From Salinicoccus sp. YB14-2 (GTDB lineage Bacteria > Bacillota > Bacilli > Staphylococcales > Salinicoccaceae): DNA of 64,000 nucleotides. Shown in pieces: positions 29,529-41,851 of this stretch. The translations under genes and the position numbers were made by a program. The stretch spans positions 554,938 through 618,937 of the forward strand of contig NZ_LFKO01000002.1 in the NCBI RefSeq assembly GCF_001265075.1, written 5' to 3'. How positions within the stretch are numbered: position 1 is the first letter of the stretch; each line of letters starts with the position of its first letter. The notes under the pieces were generated by a model. The model saw nothing but the letters and a program-made list of their open reading frames with translations, had not been told where the DNA came from and did no database searches.

Positions 29529-31808
29529 TTAAACTAATATCTTTTCATCATTTGTCTTTGTATCTTCGTATACGACCAGTTCGCCGTCATTTTTTCTAAG
29601 CTCGCGCTTCTTCAATACGCCCCATAACTGGATAGCGATGAAGAATGAGGAGTATACCCCGCTGATGAGGCCGATTAGAAGTCCGAGGCTAAAGCCGAAT
29701 ATCGAACTGCTGCCGAACGTGACAAGGAGCAGAACAACAATGACGACTGTCAAAACAGTATTGATAGAACGTGTGGCTGTCTGTCTGAGCGAACGGTTGA
29801 TGATCATATCTATCGTTTCTTCTCTCTTTATTACTTTTACTTTACGCAAGTTCTCTCTGATCCTGTCAAACGTCACAATAGTATCATTGATAGAGTAACC
29901 GACAATCGTCAATACTGCTGCAATGATTGTAATATCCATCTCTATTCTGAAAATCGAAAATACTGCAACCATGATGAATACATCATGCATCAGAGCTATA
30001 ACCGCCGGCAGCGCCATGCGCCACTCGAAACGTATAGTTGCATAGGCAATGATACCAAATGAAGCGATGATTAAGGCAAGCATTGCATTTTGGACCAGTT
30101 CTTTTCCGATTACAGGGCTGACCGTACTGATCATCGGCGTTGCACCATACATTTCATTGAATGTATCCTGCATGGAAGTCACTTCATCCTGAGATAAATC
30201 AGATGTATATCTCGCGACGACAGTGTTATCACCTGAAGTCGTAATACTTTCAGGAGCGATGCCGAGCTCTTCCAGTGTGCTTTCTACATCATCCACACCA
30301 GCCTCATCGGAAATTTCGATATCTGCCCGTGTACCGCTGGTGAAATCAACACCGAGATTCAAATTGAATACCGCGAGGGCACCGACACCCAATATCAGAA
30401 GTACAATACTGAAAACAAAAAACTTTTTAGTATGCTTCACGAAATCGAAACGATCCCACGGTGTCGCCAAGTCTTCGATATCTTTTCCTTCGCTCAGTTT
30501 GTATCTGTTTTTTTCCTTTATGCCGAAGAACCATAGTTTATCATTCATGTATCCGGAGTGGATGACAAGTTTCATCAATACACGCGTCAGGAACACAGCA
30601 GTGACAAAGCTCATCACTATCGATAAAATGAGCATGGTCGCGAAACCTTTGACGCTGCTCGTACCAAATGCAAACAGTACAAGACCCGCAATCATTGTAG
30701 TGATATTCGCATCCAAAATGGTCCATATCGAACTTTGCGCCGCTTTTTTATAAGCTTTTTTAATGCTGCGGCCGATTCTCAGTTCATCCTTCAGACGTTC
30801 GTACAAAATGATATTTGCATCGACGGCCATTCCGACACCGAGAATCAAGGCTGCGATACCCGGCAGTGTCAACACACCATTAATCATGTTGAAGCCGAAT
30901 ACTGTCAAATATATATAGATGAATAAAGTCACTGTCGCAATAACGCCCGGCAGCCTGTAAAAGGCGACCATGAAGATGAACACCAGTGCAATACCAATTG
31001 CCCCTGCCAACACGGTTTCCTGCAGTGCCTGTTCACCAAACTGCGCGCCGACAGAAGTCGAATACACTTCATTCAATTCTACAGGAAGGGAACCGGAATT
31101 CAGCAGTGATGCAATGTTCTGTGCACGTTCCACACCTTCCTGACCTTCAAATCCACCGGAAATCATCACTTCATTGGAGTTGATCGGTGCACTGACAGTC
31201 GGAGCAGAAACGAACTTCGGATTTTCTTTTTGCGCTTCTTCAGCGAATGAGTCTTCACCTTCGACAAAGTCCATCCATATGACCATCAGATTTTCACCCT
31301 CCGGTCTGTCAGATATCTCTTCAGTGATCTCCCTGAATTTTTCCGCACTCTGGAGCTCCAAAGTGACCATCGCATTATTGAATTCATCGAAATTTTGGGA
31401 GGCGCCGCCCTCAACGAGGTCTGAACCGGATAAAAGGACGTTATCCTCAACGTCGCGTATTGTCAGTTCCGCCTGTGTGCTGAGCAGCTCTCTAGCTTCG
31501 GTCTGGTCTTCCACACCTGCGAGCTGCACTCTTATCCTGTTGCCTTCCTCGATTTGTATATTCGGTTCTGATACACCGAGGACGTTGACCCTGGAATCAA
31601 GAGTACTTGCTGTACTGCTGACAGCAGTTTCGTCAATTTCATCCCCTTCATTCAACGGTTCAACTTCATACAGCACTTCAAAACCGCCCTGAAGGTCGAG
31701 ACCGAGATTGACATCTTCTCCGACATCATCGGCAGTCAAAGCGACAACAGTGAGCAGTCCGATACCGACAGCTAAAGCAATGATTATGTAACTTAATTTA
31801 TTTCTCAA
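29529..31808 (-). CDS. secDF: Protein translocase SecDF (fused SecD-SecF)
   Basis: SecDF is the RND-type subunit that uses the proton gradient to pull secreted proteins. The product of about 759 residues is a natural fusion: the SecD half (GLDLQGGFEVLYEV near 35-48, P1 periplasmic-type domain, then VGMAVDANIILYERL with the D-D motif near 325) and the SecF half (GVDFTSGTRADIEI near 480 and TIVGYSINDTIVTFDRIREN near 640), with about 12 membrane helices. The TTG at 31808 is best placed behind GAGGTG; the GTG at 31817 is too close. Fused SecDF is standard in Firmicutes. Confidence 0.95.
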   Translation of the reverse strand: MRNKLSYIIIALAVGIGLLTVVALTADDVGEDVNLGLDLQGGFEVLYEVEPLNEGDEIDETAVSSTASTLDSRVNVLGVSEPNIQIEEGNRIRVQLAGVEDQTEARELLSTQAELTIRDVEDNVLLSGSDLVEGGASQNFDEFNNAMVTLELQSAEKFREITEEISDRPEGENLMVIWMDFVEGEDSFAEEAQKENPKFVSAPTVSAPINSNEVMISGGFEGQEGVERAQNIASLLNSGSLPVELNEVYSTSVGAQFGEQALQETVLAGAIGIALVFIFMVAFYRLPGVIATVTLFIYIYLTVFGFNMINGVLTLPGIAALILGVGMAVDANIILYERLKDELRIGRSIKKAYKKAAQSSIWTILDANITTMIAGLVLFAFGTSSVKGFATMLILSIVMSFVTAVFLTRVLMKLVIHSGYMNDKLWFFGIKEKNRYKLSEGKDIEDLATPWDRFDFVKHTKKFFVFSIVLLILGVGALAVFNLNLGVDFTSGTRADIEISDEAGVDDVESTLEELGIAPESITTSGDNTVVARYTSDLSQDEVTSMQDTFNEMYGATPMISTVSPVIGKELVQNAMLALIIASFGIIAYATIRFEWRMALPAVIALMHDVFIMVAVFSIFRIEMDITIIAAVLTIVGYSINDTIVTFDRIRENLRKVKVIKREETIDMIINRSLRQTATRSINTVLTVVIVVLLLVTFGSSSIFGFSLGLLIGLISGVYSSFFIAIQLWGVLKKRELRKNDGELVVYEDTKTNDEKILV

Positions 31809-31870
31809 ATGTGACACCTCTATTTTTCACAACTTAACGTTTTTATTATAACGTTAATAAGTTCAAATTA

Positions 31871-31908
31871 AAACACAAAAGCCGACAACTAGTGTCGACT
31901 TTGTGTTA
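31871..31908 (-). terminator. Hairpin between yajC and secDF
   Basis: AACACAAA (31873-31880) pairs with TTTGTGTT (31901-31908), and an inner CGACA/TGTCG stem extends it. On the minus strand it ends in TTTTGTGTTTT. It overlaps the yajC stop and probably reduces read-through into secDF. Confidence 0.6.
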
Positions 31909-32166
31909 TCTAACAACTTCTTTTAATGCAACTCTTTCGAATTTAAGTACGGTGCCCTGGTCATCTGTAAGTATATACATATGCTTCTGGTCAAATGACT
32001 CGACACGGCCGTGTACTCCACCGATAGTAATGACATCGTCTCCTTTTTGAAGACCCGCCTGCATTTCCTGAACCTGCTTCTGTTTCTTTTGAGCCGGACG
32101 AATCATCAGGAAATACATTACCAGGATGATTGCAATAAAAGGTAATAATGGCATTAAAAATTCCAT
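31906..32166 (-). CDS. yajC: Preprotein translocase subunit YajC
   Basis: The 86-residue protein has one N-terminal membrane helix (MPLLPFIAIILVMYFLMIRP near 5-24) followed by the basic KKQKQVQEMQ stretch and the conserved GDDVITIGGVHGRVE segment. It is an accessory part of SecDF-YajC. The order tgt-yajC-secDF is conserved across bacteria. Confidence 0.95.
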   Translation of the reverse strand: MEFLMPLLPFIAIILVMYFLMIRPAQKKQKQVQEMQAGLQKGDDVITIGGVHGRVESFDQKHMYILTDDQGTVLKFERVALKEVVR

Positions 32167-32184
32167 TCTTTCTCAAACACTCCT

Positions 32185-34363
<2,179 letters not shown>

Positions 34364-34386
34364 AATCATTCCTCATTTCCAACAAA

Positions 34387-35391
34387 TCACTTACTGTCAT
34401 CTTTAAAATATTCATAGCTTTTCGCTGTTGCCTTACGGCCTCTCGGCGTCCGTTCAAGGAACCCCTGTTGGATTAAAAACGGTTCATATACATCGAGCAG
34501 AGTGACAACTTCCTCTCCGATCGATACTGCCACTGTTTCGAGTCCGACCGGGCCGCCGCCGTATGTATCGATAATCGTATTCATTATGCGATGGTCTACA
34601 GGGTCTAGCCCCATTGAATCGACTTCCAGTACGCTGAGTGCGTGGTTCGTCGTTTCCATTGAAATCGACTCTTCTTCTTTGACAATCGAAAAATCTCTGA
34701 CACGACGCAGCAGCCTGTTTGCGATTCTCGGCGTCCCTCTTGAACGCTTCGCAAGTTCGCCAGCACTGTCAGGGTCTATTTCCACATTGAAAATTTCCGA
34801 AGTTCTTTCAACGATCGTGATCAGGCTGTCCACATCATAGTATTCCAGTCTCAGCTGCACACCGAAACGGTCACGGAGCGGCGCGCTCAGACTGCCAAAG
34901 CGTGTCGTCGCGCCCACCAGGGTGAACGGCGGCAGATCGATACGGATGCTTCTTGCCTCTTCACCTTTACCGATAATGACGTCGATGAAAAAATCTTCCA
35001 TGGCTGAATATAAAATCTCTTCAACCGCACGCGGAATTCTGTGTATTTCATCGATGAATAAGACATCTCCCGGCTCAAGACTCGATAATATCGCAGCAAG
35101 GTCGCCCGCACGCTCTATTGCCGGTCCGGATGTGGAACGGATATTCACTTCCATCTCATTCGCAATGATATTAGATAAAGTTGTTTTACCAAGCCCCGGC
35201 GGACCATGTAATATAACATGATCCAATGCTTCTTCCCGGATTTTGGCAGCCTGGATGAAAACCTGTAAATTATTTTTCATCGCATCCTGGCCGATATACT
35301 GCTTTAAATATTCCGGCCGGAGTGACATTTCAACTTCCATGTCTTCATCCATCTGATGTTCATCTAAAATTCTGTCATCATGCTCTGACAT
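34387..35391 (-). CDS. ruvB: Holliday junction branch migration helicase RuvB
   Basis: AAA+ motor of 334 residues: [18 protein letters not shown] near 31-48, Walker [12 protein letters not shown] near 65-75, Walker [10 protein letters not shown] near 111-119, sensor [18 protein letters not shown] near 160-177, and the C-terminal winged helix [15 protein letters not shown] and [12 protein letters not shown]. It drives branch migration with RuvA. AGAGGTG site, ATG 35391. Confidence 0.97.
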   Translation of the reverse strand: MSEHDDRILDEHQMDEDMEVEMSLRPEYLKQYIGQDAMKNNLQVFIQAAKIREEALDHVILHGPPGLGKTTLSNIIANEMEVNIRSTSGPAIERAGDLAAILSSLEPGDVLFIDEIHRIPRAVEEILYSAMEDFFIDVIIGKGEEARSIRIDLPPFTLVGATTRFGSLSAPLRDRFGVQLRLEYYDVDSLITIVERTSEIFNVEIDPDSAGELAKRSRGTPRIANRLLRRVRDFSIVKEEESISMETTNHALSVLEVDSMGLDPVDHRIMNTIIDTYGGGPVGLETVAVSIGEEVVTLLDVYEPFLIQQGFLERTPRGRKATAKSYEYFKDDSK

Positions 35392-35401
35392 AATAACACC
35401 T

Positions 35402-35980
35402 CTATTGAACTAATAATTTCAATCCTGTTTTCACTGCAGCATCGACAGATTCAAAATTCTCCGACTGCAGCTTTTTATCCACTTTCGAAAGTTCTCTCTT
35501 GCTGTAACCAAGTGCTTCCAGTGCAAGCAGCGCTTCTTTGACATAATCGCTGTCCGATGTGGATACAGCCGCCTTGCCGCTTTCAACAAGCTTGCCTTTT
35601 AGATCCAGTATGATCTGGCTGGCAGTTTTCTTGCCGATGCCCGGAAACTTACTCATATAAGTATGATCTTCATTTTCGATTGCTGTTATCACTTCATCAG
35701 GCGTGCTTGCCGCGGATATGGCAAGGGCGCTTTTTGGGCCGATGCCCTTCACTCTGAGCAGATTTTGAAACAGCTCTTTTTCTTCCTTGTTTTTAAAGCC
35801 GTATAAAGTATGACTGTCTTCTCTGACAATCAACTCTGTATATACTTTCAATTTAGTGCCTTTATCTTTTTCGAAACGAAAAGGATTCGGGACATGAATA
35901 AGATAACCCACACCGGACACATCGACTGTGATATTGTGCGGGGATACAGTTTCGATTGTACCTTCTATATACTGATACAT
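35402..35980 (-). CDS. ruvA: Holliday junction DNA-binding protein RuvA
   Basis: The 192-residue protein has the N-terminal OB domain ([20 protein letters not shown]), two helix-hairpin-helix motifs ([15 protein letters not shown] near 73-87 and [14 protein letters not shown] near 109-122) and the C-terminal RuvB-binding three-helix domain. It holds the Holliday junction in a square-planar form. Upstream of ruvB in one operon. Confidence 0.97.
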   Translation of the reverse strand: MYQYIEGTIETVSPHNITVDVSGVGYLIHVPNPFRFEKDKGTKLKVYTELIVREDSHTLYGFKNKEEKELFQNLLRVKGIGPKSALAISAASTPDEVITAIENEDHTYMSKFPGIGKKTASQIILDLKGKLVESGKAAVSTSDSDYVKEALLALEALGYSKRELSKVDKKLQSENFESVDAAVKTGLKLLVQ

Positions 35981-35988
35981 TTCCTCAC

Positions 35989-37269
35989 CTATTCTACAAA
36001 TTCAAATTCTCCGCCAAGTATTCTTACAGTATCGCCTGTCTGAATACCTCTTTCTCTCAGTGCATCATCAATGCCCATTGAGCGCATTTGACGGGCAAAT
36101 CTTCGAACTGCTGCATCTCTGTTGAAGTCAGTCATCATGAACACTCTTTCAATTGTCGGCCCGCTGACCACATAGGCACCGTCGTCATCACGGCTGATTT
36201 TGAATGCATCAGGGTCTTTTTCATGGCGGTAAACCACACGCTCTTCTGTTTCATCAAGCTCTATTTCTTCTTCATCACTTGCATCCAGCGCATCTGCCAC
36301 TTTATAAAGAAGCGGCTGAAGATTATCGCTTGCAGCAGCAGAAATAGCAACAATTTCTTTATCTTCTCCAATTTCCTGTTTGAACAATTCAATGATATCC
36401 ATATCTTCCAGTAAATCCGTCTTATTCAGAACAATTATTTCCGGACGTTCCAAAAGTGCCGGATTATATTCTCCGAGCTCCTGCCTGATTGTGTGGTAAT
36501 CCTGCACGGAATCGCGCCCTTCTGACTCACTGATATCGATGACATGTACAATCACCTTCGTTCTCTCCACGTGTCTCAAGAACTGGTGTCCAAGCCCCGA
36601 CCCTTCTGCAGCGCCTTCTATCAGACCCGGCAGATCCGCCATTACAAATGAACGTCCGTCACCAGACTGGACCACACCCAGATTCGGTGCTATTGTCGTA
36701 AAGTGATAAGCACCAATTTTAGGCTTCGCTCTTGAAACACTGTTTAAAATTGTCGATTTACCAACACTCGGAAAACCGACCAGGCCGACATCTGCCATCA
36801 GTTTCAATTCCATTATCACTTCAAACTCTTCACCCGGTTCACCGTTTTCTGCAAAGTCCGGTGCAGGGTTTCTACTGGAAGCAAAGCGTGAGTTGCCGCG
36901 CCCGCCCCGGCCGCCTCTTGCAACGACAGCCTGCTGGCCGTGCGTTGTCAAATCAGCCACTGTTTCATCATCTTCCACTTTTTTAATTACAGTGCCGGGC
37001 GGCACTTTCAAAATAAGCGGTTCACTGTTTTTACCATGCATGTTGGCACTCATGCCGTTTTCTCCACGCTTCGCCTTAAAGTGTCGCTGATAACGGAAAT
37101 CCAGCAGCGTTCTGAGTCCTTCATCGACTTCGAAAATAATGCTTGCTCCGTCACCGCCGTCACCGCCGGCCGGTCCACCCATCGGAACATACTTCTCTCT
37201 TCTGTAGGCGACAAGTCCATTACCGCCGTCTCCTGATTTTAAAAATACTTTGACCTGATCTACGAACAT
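35989..37269 (-). CDS. obgE: GTPase Obg/CgtA
   Basis: Obg binds the 50S subunit and links ribosome assembly to ppGpp. The glycine-rich Obg domain ([15 protein letters not shown] and [16 protein letters not shown]), the G domain (G1 [11 protein letters not shown] near 165, G3 DLPGLIEGA near 213, NKTD near 283) and the C-terminal OCT domain ([15 protein letters not shown] near 345) are all present. The 426 residues fit. It follows rpmA, as usual. Confidence 0.97.
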   Translation of the reverse strand: MFVDQVKVFLKSGDGGNGLVAYRREKYVPMGGPAGGDGGDGASIIFEVDEGLRTLLDFRYQRHFKAKRGENGMSANMHGKNSEPLILKVPPGTVIKKVEDDETVADLTTHGQQAVVARGGRGGRGNSRFASSRNPAPDFAENGEPGEEFEVIMELKLMADVGLVGFPSVGKSTILNSVSRAKPKIGAYHFTTIAPNLGVVQSGDGRSFVMADLPGLIEGAAEGSGLGHQFLRHVERTKVIVHVIDISESEGRDSVQDYHTIRQELGEYNPALLERPEIIVLNKTDLLEDMDIIELFKQEIGEDKEIVAISAAASDNLQPLLYKVADALDASDEEEIELDETEERVVYRHEKDPDAFKISRDDDGAYVVSGPTIERVFMMTDFNRDAAVRRFARQMRSMGIDDALRERGIQTGDTVRILGGEFEFVE

Positions 37270-37346
37270 ATTTTCACCTCAATTACTTTAATATTATATC
37301 ACTGATATAAAGACTTTGTATCAATATATCATCCTACAATTCGTTC

Positions 37347-37380
37347 AAAATAAAAAGCACCAGCAGTAGCTGATGCTTTT
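37347..37380 (-). terminator. Terminator after rpmA
   Basis: AAAAGCA-CAGC (near 37353) pairs with GCTG-TGCTTTT on the other arm, one mismatch inside; the minus-strand 3' side runs into five T. It lies 11 bases after the rpmA stop and separates the ribosomal genes from obgE. Confidence 0.7.
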
Positions 37381-37390
37381 AGTAACAAAA

Positions 37391-37675
37391 TTATTTTGCT
37401 TCCTGATAAACAGAAACACGTTTTTTGTCGCGACCAAAACGTTCATATTTAACTACGCCGTCAATTTTTGCAAATAATGTATCATCGCCGCCGCGACCGA
37501 CATTTTCACCCGGATGGATTTTAGTACCGCGCTGACGGAATAAAATTGATCCACCTGAAACGTATTGACCATCCTGTCTCTTCGCACCTAAACGCTTTGA
37601 CTCTGAGTCACGGCCGTTTCTTGTTGACCCAACCCCTTTTTTCGATGCGAAAAACTGTAAGTTTAACTTTAGCAT
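37391..37675 (-). CDS. rpmA: 50S ribosomal protein L27 with Firmicute cleavable N-terminal extension
   Basis: The 94-residue protein begins [13 protein letters not shown], the N-terminal extension that the Prp protease removes after the FF pair in staphylococci so that A/SKKG becomes the functional tail near the peptidyl-transferase centre. ATG 37675 is used with AGGTGAG upstream. The protease gene prp lies directly upstream. Confidence 0.96.
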   Translation of the reverse strand: MLKLNLQFFASKKGVGSTRNGRDSESKRLGAKRQDGQYVSGGSILFRQRGTKIHPGENVGRGGDDTLFAKIDGVVKYERFGRDKKRVSVYQEAK

Positions 37676-37685
37676 GTTACTCACC

Positions 37686-38006
37686 TCACATATATTCTAT
37701 TCTTATATAGTCTTTATATTCATCTTCAATAGTTTTTAATGAAATGATCATTGCTTTCAAAAGCGTCTGCAGTTTTTCATCTTTTGGATGTTCAACATTA
37801 AATTCTAAGTATCCGCCGTCATCATCCAGTTTTATATCCGGATCTGAATCCGTCATGGATATGATGGCATTGACATTTCCAAAAACGACTGCTGAAGCTC
37901 CAGCACAAACAATGTCTTTTCCATATTCATCACAGTCAGCATGGCCGCTCATACTAAAAGATACGACCTGACCATCGTCATTTTCATGAATATTCACTTT
38001 AATCAT
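37686..38006 (-). CDS. prp: Ribosomal-processing cysteine protease Prp (YsxB)
   Basis: The 106-residue protein has the catalytic dyad in [20 protein letters not shown]: histidine near residue 22 and cysteine near 34. Prp trims the L27 extension and is essential in S. aureus. It sits between rplU and rpmA, with its ATG overlapping the rplU stop (TAATG). Confidence 0.95.
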   Translation of the reverse strand: MIKVNIHENDDGQVVSFSMSGHADCDEYGKDIVCAGASAVVFGNVNAIISMTDSDPDIKLDDDGGYLEFNVEHPKDEKLQTLLKAMIISLKTIEDEYKDYIRIEYM

Positions 38007-38314
38007 TAAGCTTCAATCTTTTCAATTGTCAATTTTGTATAAGGCTGACGATGACCTTGTTTACGCTTGTAGTTCTTTCTGCGTTTGAATTTGATCACTG
38101 AGATTTTCTTGCCGCGACCGTGTTTTTCAACTTTCGCAGTCACAGTTGCGCCTTCAACTGTTGGTGCGCCAACTTTAACGCTGTCTCCACCAACTAAAAG
38201 TACTTTGTCAAAAGTAAAAGCTGCGCCTTCTTCTGCTTCTAATTTTTCAACAAAAATTGTCTGGCCTTCTTCTACTTTAACCTGCTTACCGCCTGTTTCG
38301 ATGATTGCAAACAT
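38006..38314 (-). CDS. rplU: 50S ribosomal protein L21
   Basis: The 102-residue protein starts [18 protein letters not shown] and ends in the basic [21 protein letters not shown], the L21 signature. It binds 23S rRNA. AGGAGGTG precedes the ATG. First gene of rplU-prp-rpmA behind an L21 leader. Confidence 0.98.
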   Translation of the reverse strand: MFAIIETGGKQVKVEEGQTIFVEKLEAEEGAAFTFDKVLLVGGDSVKVGAPTVEGATVTAKVEKHGRGKKISVIKFKRRKNYKRKQGHRQPYTKLTIEKIEA

Positions 38315-38324
38315 ACTTACACCT

Positions 38325-38412
38325 CCTGATTTTAATTAAGACACGCCATCCATAGGTGGACCCAGTCACTTTAACCTATGATTGTGCGGTTGATGTCTAC
38401 TAAATCATCAAC
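38325..38412 (-). promoter_or_regulatory. L21 leader (autoregulatory 5' UTR of rplU)
   Basis: The transcript from the promoter at 38419-38447 carries about 90 bases before the ribosome site. The segment with CATAGGTTAAAGTGAC and GTCCACCTATGG forms a hairpin (CATAGGT / ACCTATG, 38380-38350 region), and TTGATGATTTAGTAGACATCAA can form a second one (38402-38381 region), matching the L21 leader of Firmicutes. Such leaders are thought to bind L21 for feedback. Confidence 0.7.
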
Positions 38413-38418
38413 TTCTAG

Positions 38419-38447
38419 ATTATAGCAACCCGCCTGCTTTAAGTCAA
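38419..38447 (-). promoter_or_regulatory. Promoter of rplU-prp-rpmA
   Basis: Near-consensus sigma-A promoter: -35 TTGACT (38447-38442), -10 TATAAT (38424-38419), 17-base spacer, minus strand. The -35 overlaps the mreD stop codon. Confidence 0.85.
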
Positions 38448-38962
38448 TGTTTTGGCAGGAAGTTTTTACGCACTTTCGAACTTTTCAACGTAATGACGAA
38501 AACGAGTACGAAAAGCAATGCATTGACAATCAGACTCGGTACCGCCCTTAGCGCCAGATAATCGAATACAGGCATATCCACCAGTCCGAGTATGCCGTAA
38601 ATCAGAAAGATATAGGCATCATATAGAAAAGTCAATGACAGGACAACAAATGCCATCGCCACAAAATCTTTGTAGAAAACCCTGAATGCTGTATGCATGA
38701 AGAATACGAACGCAACCATGCCAAAAGTATGTACACCATATACAAGCCCACTGTAAATATCAATCAGTATACCGAAAACAATCGCGATGAAGCTGCTGAT
38801 TGAAGGATTGACGTAAATCGACAGAAGCAATATATACATGAGCAGCAGTTTTGGAACCGTATAGACCGTCAGCTGGCTGATTTCAAAAGGGCTGAATTCC
38901 GCAAATAAAAAATCACCGTACATCAATAGAAGGGACGTAATGAAAATCGCTATAATTCTCAT
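38444..38962 (-). CDS. mreD: Rod shape-determining protein MreD
   Basis: From ATG 38962, behind GGGAGA, the product is 172 residues of almost pure membrane helices (about five to six), including FGILIDIYSGLVYGVHTFGM near 92-111, the typical MreD region. The longer frame to 39049 lies inside mreC. It overlaps or abuts mreC, its partner in cell wall elongation. Coccoid staphylococci keep mreCD without mreB; no mreB is seen here either. Confidence 0.9.
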   Translation of the reverse strand: MRIIAIFITSLLLMYGDFLFAEFSPFEISQLTVYTVPKLLLMYILLLSIYVNPSISSFIAIVFGILIDIYSGLVYGVHTFGMVAFVFFMHTAFRVFYKDFVAMAFVVLSLTFLYDAYIFLIYGILGLVDMPVFDYLALRAVPSLIVNALLFVLVFVITLKSSKVRKNFLPKH

Positions 38963-38963
38963 A

Positions 38964-39812
38964 TTAATCTCCCATAGATTCCGGATCACGTTCCAGAACA
39001 AAAACGACATCGACTTCGGACGGATCGCTCGCAAGCTGGACAAAAGCATTCTGGCTCAGTCCATGTTCGTCATTTTCGACTTCCATTACTTCACCGACGA
39101 TCAGACCTTCAGGGAAGTCACCGACCAGACCGCTAGTATAAACTGCGTCCCCTGCTTCAACCGTGGCATTATTCTTTATATTATCTATGACCAGCAGTCC
39201 CCTTTCACTGTCATGATGATCAATTGCCCCGTAAACCGCTTCATCTTCATGCTGTATTTCAACGGACAGATTGTTTTGGGAAACATTCGTCGTAATCATT
39301 TCAACGAAGCTCGAATTGCCGTTGACCCGCTTGATCATACCGATCAGGCCTTCAGGGGTCATGACCGCCATACCTTCTTCTATACCGTCATTTTCACCTT
39401 TATCGATTGTGAAATTATTCAGCCACTGATCCTGCGAACGGGAAATCACTCTTGAATTAATCGTATCGTATTCTCTTTTCGAACTGACTTCAAGCGCATC
39501 TCTCAGCTTCTCATTTTCAGCTTCCAGACGTTCAATGTCAGAGTACATCTGAGGCAGCATTTCGAGCTGGGATTTCAACGCTTCATTTTCATTTGACGCA
39601 CCGAAGAGTCCTGTAAAGTTACTGAATATATTCGATACAAATTGAACCGGTGCCCCGATGATGGATTGTGAAGCCGCAACAGTGTCACCTGTAAATTGTT
39701 CGGCTTTAGTCGTGGATTCTCTATCCGTCATCGAAAAGCCGATGAATAATATCAATATGATGATACCGAATAAAATAACCAGCATTTTATTCCTGTTAAA
39801 AAGTTTATTCAC
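38964..39812 (-). CDS. mreC: Cell shape-determining protein MreC
   Basis: I start at GTG 39812, nine bases after GGAGG, giving 282 residues. One membrane helix (LVILFGIIILILFIGFSM near 10-27), then a coiled coil (SQLEMLPQMYSDIERLEAENEKLRDAL near 78-104) and the extracytoplasmic beta domain with GLIGMIKRVN and GDAVYTSGLVGDFPEGLIVGEV near 222-243. It scaffolds peptidoglycan synthases with MreD. Confidence 0.93.
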   Translation of the reverse strand: MNKLFNRNKMLVILFGIIILILFIGFSMTDRESTTKAEQFTGDTVAASQSIIGAPVQFVSNIFSNFTGLFGASNENEALKSQLEMLPQMYSDIERLEAENEKLRDALEVSSKREYDTINSRVISRSQDQWLNNFTIDKGENDGIEEGMAVMTPEGLIGMIKRVNGNSSFVEMITTNVSQNNLSVEIQHEDEAVYGAIDHHDSERGLLVIDNIKNNATVEAGDAVYTSGLVGDFPEGLIVGEVMEVENDEHGLSQNAFVQLASDPSEVDVVFVLERDPESMGD

Positions 39813-39899
39813 TGAGCACTCCTCCAGTAAACCGTGTATATAAAAGAATACCATATATTATTATGGTTAAGAAATAAATTTATAACAAAAAAACTACAA

Positions 39900-39932
39900 A
39901 AAACAGGGGCCGGAATCACCGGCCCCTGTTAA
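39900..39932 (-). terminator. Strong terminator downstream of the ABC exporter operon
   Basis: AACAGGGGCCGG (39902-39913) pairs perfectly with CCGGCCCCTGTT (39919-39930), loop of five; on the minus strand a T-rich run follows. It insulates mreCD from the exporter operon. A possible mreC promoter lies just after it on the minus strand (TTGTTA, 17 bases, CATAAT, roughly 39891-39863). Confidence 0.85.
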
Positions 39933-39987
39933 AAAGATAATAATATAATATATGATATCTAGAACGAAAGTTCTATCCAAAGGTTTT

Positions 39988-40065
39988 GTCAACTAAACAA
40001 GTGACCTTGTTATGTTAATGTCATTATAGTTACATGTTAACCATTTAATTAACATGAATCAAGGT
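39988..40065. repeat. Nested inverted repeat in the exporter-mreC gap
   Basis: ACCTTG (40004-40009) pairs with CAAGGT (40060-40065), and inside it ATGTTAA (40012-40018) with TTAACAT (40049-40055); CATGTTAA (40033-40040) also pairs with TTAACATG. The 5' edge holds GTCAACTAAACAA (39988-40000), which occurs again at 51830-51842. No gene is seen. It may be a degraded short mobile or regulatory repeat. Confidence 0.4.
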
Positions 40066-40099
40066 TATTTACAGATATTTAGTGTACATATTACACCAC

Positions 40100-41851
40100 T
40101 TATGCATTCAGCATACTTTTATCTGACACTTGGACATTGAACATTTCAGCATAAACCCCCTTGATTTCCATCAGTTTCTGATGGGATCCCCGTTCGATTA
40201 TATTACCCTCTTCCAGTATGATGATCTGGTCAGCATGCTGAATCGTGGACAGCCTGTGCGCGATGATGAATGTCGTGCGTTTTCTGCTGACAACTTTCAT
40301 GGCATGCTGGATCATCTGCTCGGTTTCACTGTCCACATTACTCGTCGCTTCATCCAAAACCAGAACTTTCGGATCGAATGCAAGTGCCCTGGCAAATGAG
40401 ATCAGCTGGCGCTCACCCAGTGATAGCGTCGCCCCTCTTTCAGGCAGATAAGTATCCAGCCCTCCGTCCAGCTTTTCCATGAGCTCCCTGCCGCCGACTT
40501 CCATCAAAGCCTGCTCAGCAGATTCACGCGAAATATTTTCATTGTTGAGTCGGATATTATAAAGCAGCGTACCTGCATAGATGAATGGATCCTGAAGTAC
40601 AATAGATATATGCTTCCTTAAATCTTTTTTATTAATTTCCTTTGTATCCTTCCCGGAAAATAAAATCCGTCCGTCCGTCGGATCATAGAAACGCATCAGA
40701 AGATTGATGATCGAACTTTTTCCGGAACCCGTATGGCCGACCAGACCGATGGTTTCGCCCCGTCCCACATTCAGATCAATATCTTTCAGCACCAGATGCC
40801 CTTCTTTATAGAAAAATGATACATTTTTGAAGTGGATATCTCCGTGGAAATGATTCATATGTCCGTCATCATCAACTTCTTCCTCTTCATCAATCATCTC
40901 AAATACTTTTACCGCAGCAACACGCGCCTGTTCAAATATTTCAATCTGTCCGACGATTTCATAAAGTGGATTGAAAAAGCGTGTGATATAGTCCACAAGC
41001 AAGTACATTGTTCCGACGGTCAGCGCTTCAGAAGGACTTAAAAATGCGAGGGAGAATACTATGACCATAAGCGCAAAGACAAATGACTGCATTCCGCTTG
41101 CGAGATTATCTCCTGTAATCCCATTTAATTTTACCAGTTTGGTTGCACTTTCCCTATATTCATCATTTAACTTCTTGAACTCACTTTCAATCTGTCTCTC
41201 TCTGTTGAATACTTGAATTGTCGTCATACCGTTTATAGATTCATTGATTGCCGCATTCATATCACTGTTTCTTTCACGCTTCAGATGATTATATTCATTC
41301 GAATATTTACGGTAAAGAATGATCCATAGTAAAATGACCGGTACAAAAATCAGCATGATCATGCCTGCATATATATTGACGATAAAAATTGCAACGGTAA
41401 TTGCCAGCATCGTCAGACCATTCACAAGGAACATCGGCAGTACATATGTGAAAAATTCAAGCATCGATTCGGTGTCGTTTGTGATTCTGGCAACGACTTT
41501 CCCTGCTGGCAGATTGTCAAAGTACCTGATCGGCAGTCTTTGAATATGCTCAAAAACCTGGTGACGGATACTTTGAACGACTTTTGCTCCAGTCGACTGC
41601 AGAATAATCTGAGCGAAATATGCCGCCACTGCATGAAACAATTTAATGAATGCATACACTGCCAAAAGCAGGAAGACCGCTTCAACATTGATATTACCTG
41701 CACCGAGTCTGATATGATCATCCAGCACCGTCATGATGATGAGCGGTCCAATCAGCTCAAGGCATACCATCAGTACCATCATTACACTGCCCACGGTGAA
41801 CCACCATTTATAATTCAGGGAGTATTTTAAAAGTCTTTTGATCTCACTCAT
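40100..41851 (-). CDS. ABC exporter subunit with degenerate signature motif (YheH/BmrD-like half of a heterodimer)
   Basis: From ATG 41851, which overlaps the partner's stop (ATGAGTGA), the product is 583 residues: six membrane helices then an ATPase domain. Walker A is GHTGSGKSS near 372-380, Walker B VLVLDEATS near 497 with the catalytic glutamate, but the signature reads LSLGERQ instead of LSGGQ. With the partner this gives one working and one degenerate ATP site, the layout of heterodimeric multidrug exporters (BmrCD, LmrCD). Substrates are likely drugs or peptides; this is inferred. Confidence 0.88.
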   Translation of the reverse strand: MSEIKRLLKYSLNYKWWFTVGSVMMVLMVCLELIGPLIIMTVLDDHIRLGAGNINVEAVFLLLAVYAFIKLFHAVAAYFAQIILQSTGAKVVQSIRHQVFEHIQRLPIRYFDNLPAGKVVARITNDTESMLEFFTYVLPMFLVNGLTMLAITVAIFIVNIYAGMIMLIFVPVILLWIILYRKYSNEYNHLKRERNSDMNAAINESINGMTTIQVFNRERQIESEFKKLNDEYRESATKLVKLNGITGDNLASGMQSFVFALMVIVFSLAFLSPSEALTVGTMYLLVDYITRFFNPLYEIVGQIEIFEQARVAAVKVFEMIDEEEEVDDDGHMNHFHGDIHFKNVSFFYKEGHLVLKDIDLNVGRGETIGLVGHTGSGKSSIINLLMRFYDPTDGRILFSGKDTKEINKKDLRKHISIVLQDPFIYAGTLLYNIRLNNENISRESAEQALMEVGGRELMEKLDGGLDTYLPERGATLSLGERQLISFARALAFDPKVLVLDEATSNVDSETEQMIQHAMKVVSRKRTTFIIAHRLSTIQHADQIIILEEGNIIERGSHQKLMEIKGVYAEMFNVQVSDKSMLNA

